Source: Streptomyces sp. NBC_00273
GTDB lineage: Bacteria; Actinomycetota; Actinomycetes; Streptomycetales; Streptomycetaceae
Direction of reading: 5' to 3'
Assembly (NCBI RefSeq): GCF_036178145.1
Contig: NZ_CP108067.1
Span: forward strand, 9,191,001-9,255,000
DNA: 64,000 nt
Both the position numbers and the translations under genes were made by a program. The notes under the pieces were generated by a model. It was not told the origin of the DNA. It was given only the letters and a program-made list of their open reading frames with translations, and made no database searches. Shown piece after piece: positions 14,965-23,791 of the stretch (its first letter is position 1; every line of letters starts with the position of its first letter).

Positions 14965-17136
14965 ATGGTCCACCGACTCGACCCCCTGGTACTTCGGCAC
15001 ACCCACCGCATCCCCCGTCCCGCGGGACCCGCCGGGGAAGGCGCCGGCACGGCGCAGCAGTTCGACGCCGTCCTGATGTCCGTGGGGTTCAAGCTCTCGG
15101 CAGAGCTCCTCGAGCACCTGTCGGGACTGTCCGGGCCGGCGGTCGTCGACACCGCCGTACGGACGCTGGGCACCGTTCGGGAGATGGTCGGCGACCACGT
15201 CCAGCACAACGCGTACTTCATCGACTTCCCGGCCAACGTGCCGGACACCTTCGACTTCTGGATGCGGTGCATCGCCGAGGCGCTCGCCGACGACGACGCG
15301 CGCGCGAGCACGCTGGAGCAGCTGAGCGCCGGCGTCGTCGACCTGCTCACGCTCCCCTCGTACGGGAACTACCGGCACACGTACGCCGAGATGCTGACCC
15401 ACCACGACGAGCTGATCGCCGCGGCGGGCGACCGCATGACGGTCCTGCACCTCGGCGCGGCCCCGGAGGACGAACTCACCTCCCTCTACCTGGCCTTGGC
15501 GGGCAGCACCACACCCCTGGGCGAGGACGGCCTGCGGGACCTGCGGGACCTCGCCGGCCACTGCACGGACGGACCGCAGCCCGAGGAGATCCCCGTACGG
15601 GAGAACCGGGCCGTGGTCAACGAGGCCCGGCTGAAGGCCGGAGCGAGCCTGCTGCTGGACACGGTCACCGACGTGCTCCGACTCGCCTGCGCGCTCGCCG
15701 GCGGCGACGTCGGCCTGCAGGAGCCGACGCGGCTGCGCGGGCTCTCCCGCGCGGTGCGCCGGGCCCTGCTCGCGGGGCTCGACGCGGTCGTCGGCGCGGC
15801 GCCCGCCAAGCTCGCCGACGTGCACGCCCACCGCGAGATGTGGAAGCGGCTCGGCGAGCGGCTGCACCCGCACGAGTACCCGCAGTGGCCGCATGCGGCA
15901 GACGTGTTCGCCGTCGCCCGGGATGAGAAGGCGGCGCGCACCTTCGACAGCCGGGTGGAGGAACTACATGCCCGGCGGGGCCCCACCGGCGCGGCCGAGT
16001 TGCTGAAGGCCGCGCCCGGCAAGCTGCTGCGCTCCCTGGACCGGCTGCTGCGCTCCGCCCACACCCAGGACGAGCGCGACGCGGTCGCGGCCGCCGCCGA
16101 GCAGGCCGTCCCCGACGTCTCCGGCCGGGTCCTGCTGTCGGTGCGCGAGCACCTGCACAACCGCGGGCACGAGACCGGAGCGCAGCGGGTGTTCGTCAAC
16201 CGCTCCGGCCGGGCCTGGGTCACCGAAGACACCCGTCCGCCGGTGTTCGCGCCCGAGCGCAAGCGGATGATCGCCGCGATCGACGCGGAACTGCGCCGCC
16301 GGGTGCCCGCCGCGGACCACCTGCTGATCGACCCGGACGTCCTGGACGTGGCGCTGCCGCTCAGCGGCAAGGCGACCGCGCCCGGGTTCGGCGTGCTGCC
16401 GCGCGGCTCGGTGTCCCGGGTCGACGGCGAACTGCTGCGCTTCTTCGCGTACTGGAAGCAGACCGCGCGCAGCACCGACTACGACCTGTCGGCGGCACTG
16501 CTCGACACCGACTACTCGACCGTCTCGGGGCTGTCGTACACCAACCTGACCGAGATCGGGGGCACGCATTCCGGCGACATCACGAACGCGCCCCACGGGG
16601 CCTCGGAGTTCATCGACCTACGCCTGGACGCGGTGCGCGCCACGTGCATCGTCCCGCAGGTCCACATCTACTCCGGGGAAGGCTTCGAAGAGGTGGAGGA
16701 GTCGTTCTTCGGGTTCATGCTGCGCGAGGCCGAGCAGAAGGGACGACCCTTCGAGCCGCGTACGGTGCGCATGAAGTCGGACCTGCGCGGTCCGGGCCGG
16801 GTCGCGCTGCCGCTGGTGTTCCTGCGCGGGTCCGACGGCCGGTGGATCGCCAAGTGGCTGCACCTGTACCTGACGGGATCCCTGTCGTACAACCGGGTCG
16901 AGGACCACCGGGTGACGGTCGCGACGCTGATGCGCGCCGTCGCCGAGCGCGAGCAGCTCACCGTCCGCTACCTCATCGAGCTGATGACCGGCAGCGCGAC
17001 GACCGTCACCGTGTGGGACGGGAAGACCGTTCCGGCGGGTCCCGTCACCTACATCGGCCTGGAGCGGCCCGAGAAGCTGCACCCGGGGTCGCGGATCGTC
17101 ACCCCCGAAAACCTGCGTGACCTGATCCCCGCCTGA
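14965..17136 (+). CDS. TerD-domain protein, MXAN_6230/SCO0854-like but without the RING finger
   Basis: A 723-residue protein. Residues about 1-500 are mostly helical (recurring AAELL, LLLRL and LGERLHPHE patterns) and resemble the middle of the MXAN_6230/SCO0854 family. The C-terminal part (about 490-650) resembles TerD, the tellurite-resistance/stress beta-sandwich: DYDLSAALLDTDYSTVSGLSY, HSGDITNAPHGASEFIDL, then VPQVHIYSGEGFEEVEESFFGFM. The Asp-rich positions would bind Ca2+. From memory, family members normally carry an N-terminal RING-type Cys cluster; none is visible here. The ATG at 14965 is the best start (MVHRLDPLVLRH). The function is unknown. Confidence 0.8.
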   Translation: MVHRLDPLVLRHTHRIPRPAGPAGEGAGTAQQFDAVLMSVGFKLSAELLEHLSGLSGPAVVDTAVRTLGTVREMVGDHVQHNAYFIDFPANVPDTFDFWMRCIAEALADDDARASTLEQLSAGVVDLLTLPSYGNYRHTYAEMLTHHDELIAAAGDRMTVLHLGAAPEDELTSLYLALAGSTTPLGEDGLRDLRDLAGHCTDGPQPEEIPVRENRAVVNEARLKAGASLLLDTVTDVLRLACALAGGDVGLQEPTRLRGLSRAVRRALLAGLDAVVGAAPAKLADVHAHREMWKRLGERLHPHEYPQWPHAADVFAVARDEKAARTFDSRVEELHARRGPTGAAELLKAAPGKLLRSLDRLLRSAHTQDERDAVAAAAEQAVPDVSGRVLLSVREHLHNRGHETGAQRVFVNRSGRAWVTEDTRPPVFAPERKRMIAAIDAELRRRVPAADHLLIDPDVLDVALPLSGKATAPGFGVLPRGSVSRVDGELLRFFAYWKQTARSTDYDLSAALLDTDYSTVSGLSYTNLTEIGGTHSGDITNAPHGASEFIDLRLDAVRATCIVPQVHIYSGEGFEEVEESFFGFMLREAEQKGRPFEPRTVRMKSDLRGPGRVALPLVFLRGSDGRWIAKWLHLYLTGSLSYNRVEDHRVTVATLMRAVAEREQLTVRYLIELMTGSATTVTVWDGKTVPAGPVTYIGLERPEKLHPGSRIVTPENLRDLIPA

Positions 17137-17150
17137 CTGTTAACGTGGCC

Positions 17151-17216
17151 GTGGCGAGGCCATGAAGGGGCTTCCTTCTCAACAATCCAAAATAGCCTCT
17201 TCGCTTTCCTCGCCAC
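17151..17216. other. Nested inverted-repeat structure with an AT-rich core
   Basis: An outer stem GTGGCGAGG (17151-17159) / CCTCGCCAC (17208-17216) encloses an inner GAAGG / CCTTC hairpin and an AT-rich stretch (AACAATCCAAAATAG) unusual for this DNA. It lies immediately after the TerD-like gene and before a separate terminator. It could be a 3' UTR structure, a small RNA or a scar. Confidence 0.4.
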
Positions 17217-17223
17217 CGACTTG

Positions 17224-17267
17224 AGACCTCCGGCCGGCTCCGCATCACGCGGGACGGCCGGAGGTCT
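17224..17267. terminator. Bidirectional terminator hairpin
   Basis: A 13-bp perfect stem, AGACCTCCGGCCG / CGGCCGGAGGTCT, with an 18-nt loop and TTCC after it, between the convergent TerD-like and ligase genes. Confidence 0.85.
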
Positions 17268-17312
17268 TTCCGTGCCGGACGCCGGGCCGCAGCCGGGCGG
17301 GATCAGCTCGGC

Positions 17313-19376
17313 TCAGCCCAGGAAGTCGGCGACCAGTTCGGCGAAGGCCTCCGGGGTGAGGACCTCGACACCGAGCTCCGCGGCCTTGACCGCCTTCGAG
17401 CTGGGCTTGCCGCTCGCGGAGGGTGCGGAGACCAGGATGGTGGTCTTGGCGCTGACGCTGCTGCCCGCACGCCCGCCCGCCTTCTCGATCAGTGCGTTCA
17501 TCGCGTCCCGCCCCTGGCCTTCGAGCGCTCCGGTCATCTTCCCGGTCACGACCACGACCTTCCCGGCCAGCGGCCCCGAGTCCTGCGCCGCCGCCGCTTC
17601 CTGCGGCTCGCTCATGTTGACGCCCGCCGCGGCGAGCTTGTCGATGACCGGGGCCAGGGCGGCGATCTGCTCGACGATCACCGGGGCCTTCTCCGGGCCG
17701 ATGCCGTCCACGGCCTGCATGGCCAGGGCATCGGCCCGACGGACGGCGTCCATCGTGCCGAAGTGCCGGGCGATGCGTCGCGAGATGCTGCGCCCGGTGC
17801 CCAGAACGCCCAGCGCGCAGACGACACGGCTCAGCGGTCGGGCCTTCGCCGCCTCGATCTGTTCGGCGAGCTTCGCGGCCCGCTTGGCGCTGCCGGAAGC
17901 GGTGGTGAGCTGCTCCAGGGACAAGGTGAACAGGTCGGCGACGTCCGTGACGTCACCGGCGTCGACCAGGGCCTTGACGTACGTCCGGCCCAGCCCGTCG
18001 ATGTCGAGCATCTCGCGCCCGGCGGCGTACTCGACGAGGGCCGGCAGCGCGCAGGCCGCGCCCTGCGCGCAGCGCCACCGCTCCTGCGTCTTGTCGATCT
18101 CCCCACCGCAGTTGGGGCAGGCCTCGGGCAGGGGTACCTCCGTCGCCCCGGCCGGGCGCAGCGCCACCACGGCGGCCTGGACCCGCGGGATGATGTCGCC
18201 CGCCTTGTAGACCGTCACCGTGTCACCCAGGTGGAGGTCACGGCGCCGGATGTCAGCCGGGTTGTGGAGGGTGGCGCGGGTGACCGTGGACCCGTCGATC
18301 AGGACCGGGGCGAGTACGGCGGTCGGGGCGAGCACCCCGGTCCGGCCGACCTCCCACACCACGTCCTCCAGAACGGTCTGCCGCTCGACGGCCGGGAGCT
18401 TGAAGGCGACGGCGAAGTAGGGGAACCGGCTGCCCAGCCCCGCGGCTTCCTGCTCGCCCGCGTCGTTGAGCTTGATCACGACGCCGTCGATGCCGAACGG
18501 CAGCCCCGCGCGCAGGGCGGCGATCTCGTCCACCCGTTGCTGGACCTCGGCGAGGGTGGCGGCCACGTGCAGTCCGACCGGGGTGTCCGCGGTCGTCCGG
18601 ACTCCGGCCCGAGCGACCGCGGCCAGGGCCTCGGCGTGCGTGGCCCCGGCGGGCAGGAACGATTCTCCGTCCAGTTCGACCGCGCCGTACGTCCAGAAGG
18701 TCATCATCAGCCGGTACGGGCGGTCCTTGGCCCGCAGCGTGCCGGCCGTGCCGTTGCGCGGGTTGGCGAAGACCTGCGCGCCGTGCGCCGTGCGGACCGC
18801 GTTCGCCGTCTCGAACTGCTCCTGGGTGAACAGCACCTCGCCGCGCACCTCGAAGGTGGCCGGCACCGGCAGCCGCTCGGGCAGGCCCTCGATCTGCCCG
18901 ATGACATGGCTGACGTCCTCACCCGTGCTGCCGTCGCCCCGCGTGATGATCTGCACCAGCCGCCCCGCCCGGTACCGGGCCGCGACGGCCGCGCCGTCCA
19001 GCTTGGGCTCGACGGTGAACCCGCCGACAGGTGCCTTGCCCAGCCGCCGCTGCAGGGACTCGCCCCATGCCAGCAGGCCGTCCGGGTTGAACACGTTGTC
19101 CAGGCTGAGGAGCCGGGTGGTGTGCGCGACGTCGCCGGCCGGGGCGGCGCCGTCGCCGACCTGCCCCGTGGGGGAGTCGGCGGCGGCCTCCTCGGGGTGC
19201 TCCGCCTCCCAGGCCAGCACGGCGAGCCGGAGCTGGTCGTAGGTGGCATCGTCCATCGGGCTGTCGCCGTCGGCGTAGTACGCCCCCGATGCGTCGCGCA
19301 GGCGCCCGAGCGCCGCCTCGTAGTCGGAGCGGCTGGACGTGCTGGACAGCGCCTGATCGGCGGAAAGGTTCATCAT
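17313..19376 (-). CDS. ligA: NAD-dependent DNA ligase LigA
   Basis: A 687-residue ligase joining nicks with NAD+. Order: Ia domain (YYADGDSPMDDATYDQL), adenylation domain with AMP-accepting Lys125 in VEPKLDGAA, ITRGDGSTGEDVSH, OB fold, a four-Cys zinc finger (CPNCGG, then WRCAQGAAC), helix-hairpin-helix repeats (EMLDIDGLGRTYV, VDGIGPEKA) and a C-terminal BRCT domain (LAGKVVVVTGKM). Full length for the family. The ATG at 19376 follows AGAGG. It is isolated from other replication genes and in an accessory setting, so it may be a second, non-essential copy; this cannot be judged from the window. Confidence 0.95.
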   Translation of the reverse strand: MMNLSADQALSSTSSRSDYEAALGRLRDASGAYYADGDSPMDDATYDQLRLAVLAWEAEHPEEAAADSPTGQVGDGAAPAGDVAHTTRLLSLDNVFNPDGLLAWGESLQRRLGKAPVGGFTVEPKLDGAAVAARYRAGRLVQIITRGDGSTGEDVSHVIGQIEGLPERLPVPATFEVRGEVLFTQEQFETANAVRTAHGAQVFANPRNGTAGTLRAKDRPYRLMMTFWTYGAVELDGESFLPAGATHAEALAAVARAGVRTTADTPVGLHVAATLAEVQQRVDEIAALRAGLPFGIDGVVIKLNDAGEQEAAGLGSRFPYFAVAFKLPAVERQTVLEDVVWEVGRTGVLAPTAVLAPVLIDGSTVTRATLHNPADIRRRDLHLGDTVTVYKAGDIIPRVQAAVVALRPAGATEVPLPEACPNCGGEIDKTQERWRCAQGAACALPALVEYAAGREMLDIDGLGRTYVKALVDAGDVTDVADLFTLSLEQLTTASGSAKRAAKLAEQIEAAKARPLSRVVCALGVLGTGRSISRRIARHFGTMDAVRRADALAMQAVDGIGPEKAPVIVEQIAALAPVIDKLAAAGVNMSEPQEAAAAQDSGPLAGKVVVVTGKMTGALEGQGRDAMNALIEKAGGRAGSSVSAKTTILVSAPSASGKPSSKAVKAAELGVEVLTPEAFAELVADFLG

Positions 19377-19491
19377 GGGAGTGATCCTCTCGCGAGCCAC
19401 TGACAATCGCCCCGGCCCGCCCCGGCCCGCTCGCCGCCGGCCCTTCGCAGTGGGCGTGCGGGCCGTCACGACCCGCCCGCCCACCGCGCGT

Positions 19492-21069
19492 TCACCCTCG
19501 TGCCACGGGCTCCGCAGTCCGGGCCGCGACGCTTCCCGCCGACCGCTCTGCCGGTGCGGCCTCCGCCGTCCTGTCCGCCGGGTCCGTAGGGTCCGCCGGG
19601 CCGTCGTGGGCGGTCGGGCGCTCCGCCCAGAACGCCGCGGACGCCGCGCGCCGGGCGAGCATCACCAACACCCCCACGAGGCTCAGGCCGAGTGCGATGA
19701 CCAGCGGCGGGCCGAGACCGAACCAGGACGTCCCACCGGAGGAATTGGCGGGGTCCGCCATGTCGACGACCGCCTCGACGAGCAGCCAGATCAGCATTCC
19801 CGCTCCGACGAGGGGACCGGCGCCGATGAACAGGAACTCGCGCACCCCCGCGGTCAGCAGGCGCCGGTGGTAGACCGCACAGGCGATGCCGGTGAGGGCG
19901 TAGTAGAAGGCGATCAGCAGGCTCAGGGCCGTGAGCGAGTCGGCGAGCGCGTTCTCGCTGACCTGGTGGATGAACAGGTACCAGACGGTGGCCGTGCCGG
20001 CGACCCACCAGGTGCTGACGGCGGGGGTGCGGTACCGGTCGTGGATCAGACCGAACCGGCGGGGGAGGGCGTGCCTGCGCGCCATGGACAGCGCGGTCCG
20101 GGACGCCGGGATGATCGTCGTCTGGGTCGAGGCGAGCGCCGAGGTGGCGACGGCGACGAGGACGATCCAGTCCCAGCCGCCGAGGGCCTCGCGGGCCAGG
20201 GAGGCGAAGACGGCCTCCTCGTCGTCGGCGTGCGCGGTGAGATAGCCGGTGCCCGCGAACGCGACCACCGCGAAGGCCACGGAGACGTACGTGGCCAGGA
20301 GCACCACGGTCGACCAGATGCCGGCCCGGCCCGGGGCGGAGGAGGGGTCCTTCGTCTCCTCGGTGAGGTTGACGGCCGACTCCCAGCCCCAGTAGACGAA
20401 GACACCCAGGAGCAGCCCGCCGGTCAGCGCCGTGCTCCCGGCCCCGAACGGGTCGAGCCAGCCGGCGGACGGGCGCAGCGCGCCCGCGGAACCGGATCCG
20501 GCGTAGACCCGGTACAGGGCGACGCCCGCGAAGACGAACAGGCAGACGGTCTGCAGCAGTACGAGGACGTTCTGCAGACGGGCCGCGGCCTGGGTGTCCC
20601 GGACGCACAGCGCCGCCATCGTCACGATCACCAGCACGGTGAGCGCCTGGCGGATCAGCGTGTTCCCGGCCCAGCCGTCCAGACCGACGGCCAGCAGACT
20701 GAAGTTGACGGCGACGTCGGCGAGCGAGCCGACCACCAGCACCCCGGTCATGGTGATCGCCCAGCCGCCCAGCCAGCCGGTCGTGGGCCCCAGTGCGCGC
20801 GTCACCCACGAAAAGGTCGTGCCGCAGTCGGGATCCGCCCGGTTCAGGTAGTAGAAAGCGGAAGCGATGAGCACCATCGGAACGAACGACGCGAGCATCA
20901 CCCCGGGGGCGTGGACGCCGACCAGGGCGACGATCGGCCCGATCACGGCGGCCAGGGAGTACGCCGGCGAGGTCGCGTTCAGCCCGATCGCGAGGGCGTC
21001 GACGAATCCGATCGCGTTCGGTCTGAGCGTGGCGGGGGCGGCGGACGTCCGCGGGGTGTCTTCGACCAT
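19492..21069 (-). CDS. APC-family amino-acid permease
   Basis: A 525-residue secondary transporter. Some 12-14 hydrophobic segments start with VDALAIGLNATSPAYSLAAVIG, the glycine/serine-rich first-helix signature of the APC superfamily; SAFYYLNRADPDCGTTFSWV follows, and a conserved WGWESAVNLTEETKDPS loop lies mid-protein. The charged Pro/Ala-rich C-terminal tail is cytosolic. The ATG at 21069 has GAGGGA just upstream. Sixty-seven bp before the start lies a 21-bp site identical to one before the saccharopine-dehydrogenase-like gene, so the permease and that enzyme are probably co-regulated by the TetR gene between them. Confidence 0.92.
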   Translation of the reverse strand: MVEDTPRTSAAPATLRPNAIGFVDALAIGLNATSPAYSLAAVIGPIVALVGVHAPGVMLASFVPMVLIASAFYYLNRADPDCGTTFSWVTRALGPTTGWLGGWAITMTGVLVVGSLADVAVNFSLLAVGLDGWAGNTLIRQALTVLVIVTMAALCVRDTQAAARLQNVLVLLQTVCLFVFAGVALYRVYAGSGSAGALRPSAGWLDPFGAGSTALTGGLLLGVFVYWGWESAVNLTEETKDPSSAPGRAGIWSTVVLLATYVSVAFAVVAFAGTGYLTAHADDEEAVFASLAREALGGWDWIVLVAVATSALASTQTTIIPASRTALSMARRHALPRRFGLIHDRYRTPAVSTWWVAGTATVWYLFIHQVSENALADSLTALSLLIAFYYALTGIACAVYHRRLLTAGVREFLFIGAGPLVGAGMLIWLLVEAVVDMADPANSSGGTSWFGLGPPLVIALGLSLVGVLVMLARRAASAAFWAERPTAHDGPADPTDPADRTAEAAPAERSAGSVAARTAEPVARG

Positions 21070-21135
21070 GGTCCCTCACTGGTGCACTGTGAACGGCGCG
21101 TGAATGCGATGAGGAAACCCGTGCTCCGCACAGGG

Positions 21136-21156
21136 GGTCAATGGTGTTGGCATAAG
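21136..21156 (-). promoter_or_regulatory. Operator/promoter element, copy 1 (permease side)
   Basis: Read toward the permease gene it is CTTATGCCAACACC followed by ATTGACC, identical over 21 bp to 21931-21951. It ends in a -35-like TTGACC. A weak -10-like TTTCCT follows after 18 nt. It lies 67 bp before the ATG at 21069. Confidence 0.8.
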
Positions 21157-21174
21157 CGCGGGCGGAAGACCGGG

Positions 21175-21912
21175 TCAGCCGCGCCCCGCAGCGCCCCCGC
21201 CCCCGGCACCCGCCGACTCGGCGAGCTGCCTCTCGGCGGTGTCCAGCAGCATGTCCAGCGCGACCGGGTACGCACTGTGGGGCATCCGGGCGGCCAGCAG
21301 TCCCGCGGTGGCCGCGATGTTCGGGTACGCGTCGGCCGGCAGCCGGGCGTACGTCGACTCCCACCGCTCCTCGTCCGACTCGCGCGCCTTGTCCGCCAGG
21401 GCGAGGGGCCCCGCGTCGAGCGTCGCGAAGGCCAGGGCCTGGTCGATGTAGGCGTGGTAGATCCGTACGGCGTCCACGTCCGCGAAGCCCGCGCCGCGCA
21501 GGCTGCCGAGGATCGCCTCGTCGGCCGCGATCTCGCGCGGCCGCCCGCTCACCCGGCTCGCGGTCAGCAGTGCGGCCTGCGGGTGGGCGAGGTAGGCGCC
21601 GTGGATGCGCAGCCCGAGTGAGCGCAGGTCGTCGCGCCACCGCCCGGTGGGGACCCAGCCGTCGAGCGCCCGGCCGATCAGCTCCTCGCCGATGGCCAGG
21701 GTCAGCCCGTCCATGCCGTCGAAGTACCGGTACAGGGTGCTGGGGTCCGCCCCCAGAGCGGCGCCCAGCCGCCGGGCGGACAGGCCCGCGCTCCCGTGCT
21801 CGCGCACCATCCGCAGGGCCGTCTCGACGATCAGTCGTTCGGAGAGCACCGTCCCCTGCCGGGTCGGGCGCCGCCGCCTGCGGGCCTCCTCAGGGACCAC
21901 GTCCTTCGCCAT
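21175..21912 (-). CDS. TetR-family transcriptional regulator
   Basis: A 245-residue regulator. After a basic tail (ARRRRRPTRQG), the helix-turn-helix covers about residues 28-72 (LIVETALRMVREHGSAGLSARRLG, ADPSTLYRYFDGMDGL). The C-terminal ligand domain is TetR_C-like. The ATG at 21912 follows GGAGGCGGG. A copy of the 21-bp element lies 18 bp upstream of its start and another just beyond its stop, so it probably represses itself, the permease and the dehydrogenase-like gene. The effector is unknown; an amino acid or imine related to those enzymes is plausible. Confidence 0.9.
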   Translation of the reverse strand: MAKDVVPEEARRRRRPTRQGTVLSERLIVETALRMVREHGSAGLSARRLGAALGADPSTLYRYFDGMDGLTLAIGEELIGRALDGWVPTGRWRDDLRSLGLRIHGAYLAHPQAALLTASRVSGRPREIAADEAILGSLRGAGFADVDAVRIYHAYIDQALAFATLDAGPLALADKARESDEERWESTYARLPADAYPNIAATAGLLAARMPHSAYPVALDMLLDTAERQLAESAGAGGGGAAGRG

Positions 21913-21930
21913 CGCCCGCCTCCGTCCATC

Positions 21931-21951
21931 CTTATGCCAACACCATTGACC
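21931..21951 (+). promoter_or_regulatory. Operator/promoter element, copy 2 (dehydrogenase side)
   Basis: The same 21 bp as at 21136-21156, here in forward orientation, 67 bp before the ATG at 22018. TTGACC is followed after 18 nt by TTCCAT. It also lies just upstream of the divergent TetR start, giving one site that could control both directions. Confidence 0.8.
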
Positions 21952-22017
21952 TTAACTCGGACGGAACGGTTCCATCAGCCCCCTGAGGCGCACGCCTCAC
22001 AGAGAAAGGACCTCGCC

Positions 22018-23259
22018 ATGCGTGTTCTGCTTGTGGGTGCCGGCGGTGTCGGGAGCGCGATCACCAAGATCGCCGCCCGCCGCGACTTCTTCGACCACTT
22101 CGTCGTCGCCGACTACGACCTGGCCCGCGCCGAGGCCGCCGTCGCAGCCCTGGGCGGCGACGAGCAGCGGTTCAGCGCCTGCCGCGTCGACGCCTCCGAC
22201 GAGGCGGCGGTCACCCGGCTGCTCACCGAACGCGGCTGCGACGTCCTGATGAACGCCACCGACCCGCGCTTCGTGATGCCCCTGTTCAACGCCGCGCTCG
22301 CGGCGGGCAGCCACTACCTCGACATGGCCATGTCCCTTTCCCGCCCGCACCCCGACCACCCGCACAGCGAATGCGGCGTGAAGCTCGGCGACGAACAGTT
22401 CGAACGGGCCGAGGAGTGGGAGAAGTCGGGCCGCCTCGCCCTCGTCGGCATGGGCGTCGAGCCCGGACTCTCGGACGTCTTCGCCCGCTACGCCGCCGAC
22501 CACCTCTTCGACGACATCGAGGAGATCGGCATCCGCGACGGGGCGAACCTGGCCGTCGAGGGCTACGACTTCGCCCCGTCCTTCAACATCTGGACGACGA
22601 TCGAGGAGTGCCTGAACCCTCCGGTGGTCTACGAGCGCGAGCGCGGCTGGTTCACCACCGAGCCGTTCAGCGAGCCGGAGGTCTTCGACTTCCCCGAGGG
22701 CATCGGCCCCGTCGAGTGCGTCAACGTCGAACACGAGGAGGTCCTCCTGGTCCCGCGCTGGGTCGGAGCCCGCCGCGTCACCTTCAAGTACGGCCTCGGC
22801 GACGACTTCATCGGAAAGCTCAAGACCCTCCACGCCCTCGGCCTGGACTCCACCGAACGGGTCGCGGTCCGCGGTGAGGACGGCAGCACGGTCCGGGTCT
22901 CGCCCCGCGACGTGGTCGCCGCCTGCCTGCCCGACCCCGCGACCCTCGGGGACCGGATGACCGGAAAGACCTGCGCCGGCACCTGGGTCAAGGGCACCAA
23001 GGACGGCCTGCCCCGCGAGGTCTACCTCTACCACGTGGTCGACAACCAGTGGTCCATGCGCGAGTACGGCTCCCAGGCCGTCGTCTGGCAGACCGCCGTC
23101 AACCCGGTGGTGGCCCTCGAACTCCTGGCCACCGGTGTCTGGTCGCAGCCCGGCGTCCTGGGCCCCGAGGCCCTTGCGCCGCTCCCCTTCCTGGACCTGC
23201 TCACCGCGTACGGCTCCCCGTGGGGCATGCGGGAACAGGGCGACACCCCGGGCAACTGA
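22018..23259 (+). CDS. Saccharopine dehydrogenase family protein
   Basis: A 413-residue NAD(P)-dependent enzyme. The Rossmann motif VGAGGVGSAI is at about residues 6-15, with acidic residues in VADYDLARAEAA binding the ribose. It continues with the saccharopine-dehydrogenase C-terminal domain (VGMGVEPGLSDVFARYAAD, GLGDDFIGKLKTLHALGL). Family members reduce or cleave saccharopine-like amino-acid/keto-acid adducts. The ATG at 22018 follows AAGGA. With the co-regulated APC permease it forms an import-plus-catabolism module for an amino acid or amine; the substrate is inferred only in general terms. Confidence 0.9.
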   Translation: MRVLLVGAGGVGSAITKIAARRDFFDHFVVADYDLARAEAAVAALGGDEQRFSACRVDASDEAAVTRLLTERGCDVLMNATDPRFVMPLFNAALAAGSHYLDMAMSLSRPHPDHPHSECGVKLGDEQFERAEEWEKSGRLALVGMGVEPGLSDVFARYAADHLFDDIEEIGIRDGANLAVEGYDFAPSFNIWTTIEECLNPPVVYERERGWFTTEPFSEPEVFDFPEGIGPVECVNVEHEEVLLVPRWVGARRVTFKYGLGDDFIGKLKTLHALGLDSTERVAVRGEDGSTVRVSPRDVVAACLPDPATLGDRMTGKTCAGTWVKGTKDGLPREVYLYHVVDNQWSMREYGSQAVVWQTAVNPVVALELLATGVWSQPGVLGPEALAPLPFLDLLTAYGSPWGMREQGDTPGN

Positions 23260-23271
23260 CCGTCCGGCGCA

Positions 23272-23321
23272 CCGGAGGGGCAGCGCCGAAGCCGGCGCGC
23301 CACCCCTCCGGCGGCCGGGCC
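23272..23321. terminator. Probable bidirectional terminator
   Basis: An outer stem CCGGAGGGG / CCCCTCCGG encloses an inner GCGCCG / CGGCGC hairpin, between convergent genes ending at 23259 and 23376. Confidence 0.6.
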
Positions 23322-23375
23322 CGACGCGCGGGAACGGGTCGAGGCCTCGGGTCCGGACGAGGCGGGATGCGCCGC

Positions 23376-23651
23376 TCAGCCGAGGGCCCGGTACGCCGGT
23401 GACGGGTGGACCAGGTCCGGGCGCTCCACCACGTACCCGGCACCATGGACGGCCAGCATCGCCCAGTGCCACGCCTCGTCGTGGAAGACCAGTCCGCGGA
23501 GCGGGTCACCGTCCGGCTCGTGCGGGTAGCACGTCAGGGCCGCCTCCCAGGCGTCCTCGTGCGTCAGGCCACCGTGATGCCGCATCACCCACGCATAGCC
23601 ACGCCGCTCGGACCGCAAGCAGTCGAGGTACTCCTCCTCGCTCCACGTCAT
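23376..23651 (-). CDS. Small hypothetical protein
   Basis: A 91-residue acidic, Trp/His-rich soluble protein (EEEYLDCLRSERRGYAWVMRHHGG, WEAALTCYPHEP, FHDEAWHWAML). No domain is recognised, but the amino-acid pattern is protein-like and the type looks conserved in streptomycetes from memory. The ATG at 23651 has a TAGGGT box 6 nt upstream and no ribosome site, so it is probably leaderless. Confidence 0.7.
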   Translation of the reverse strand: MTWSEEEYLDCLRSERRGYAWVMRHHGGLTHEDAWEAALTCYPHEPDGDPLRGLVFHDEAWHWAMLAVHGAGYVVERPDLVHPSPAYRALG

Positions 23652-23657
23652 GGACCG

Positions 23658-23663
23658 ACCCTA
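23658..23663 (-). promoter_or_regulatory. -10 box of a leaderless promoter (small hypothetical)
   Basis: TAGGGT on the reverse strand, 6 nt before the ATG at 23651. Confidence 0.45.
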
Positions 23664-23791
23664 AGCGGCCGGCCCGAGGCGCGACGGAGCGGGGTGGGGC
23701 GCGACACCACGCCGTACCGAACCATGCGTCCGCAGCGGTACGCCTGTTGCATCCTGGCCCCTGTCGGAGGTCTCGAGCCGGGGGGCGGAAC

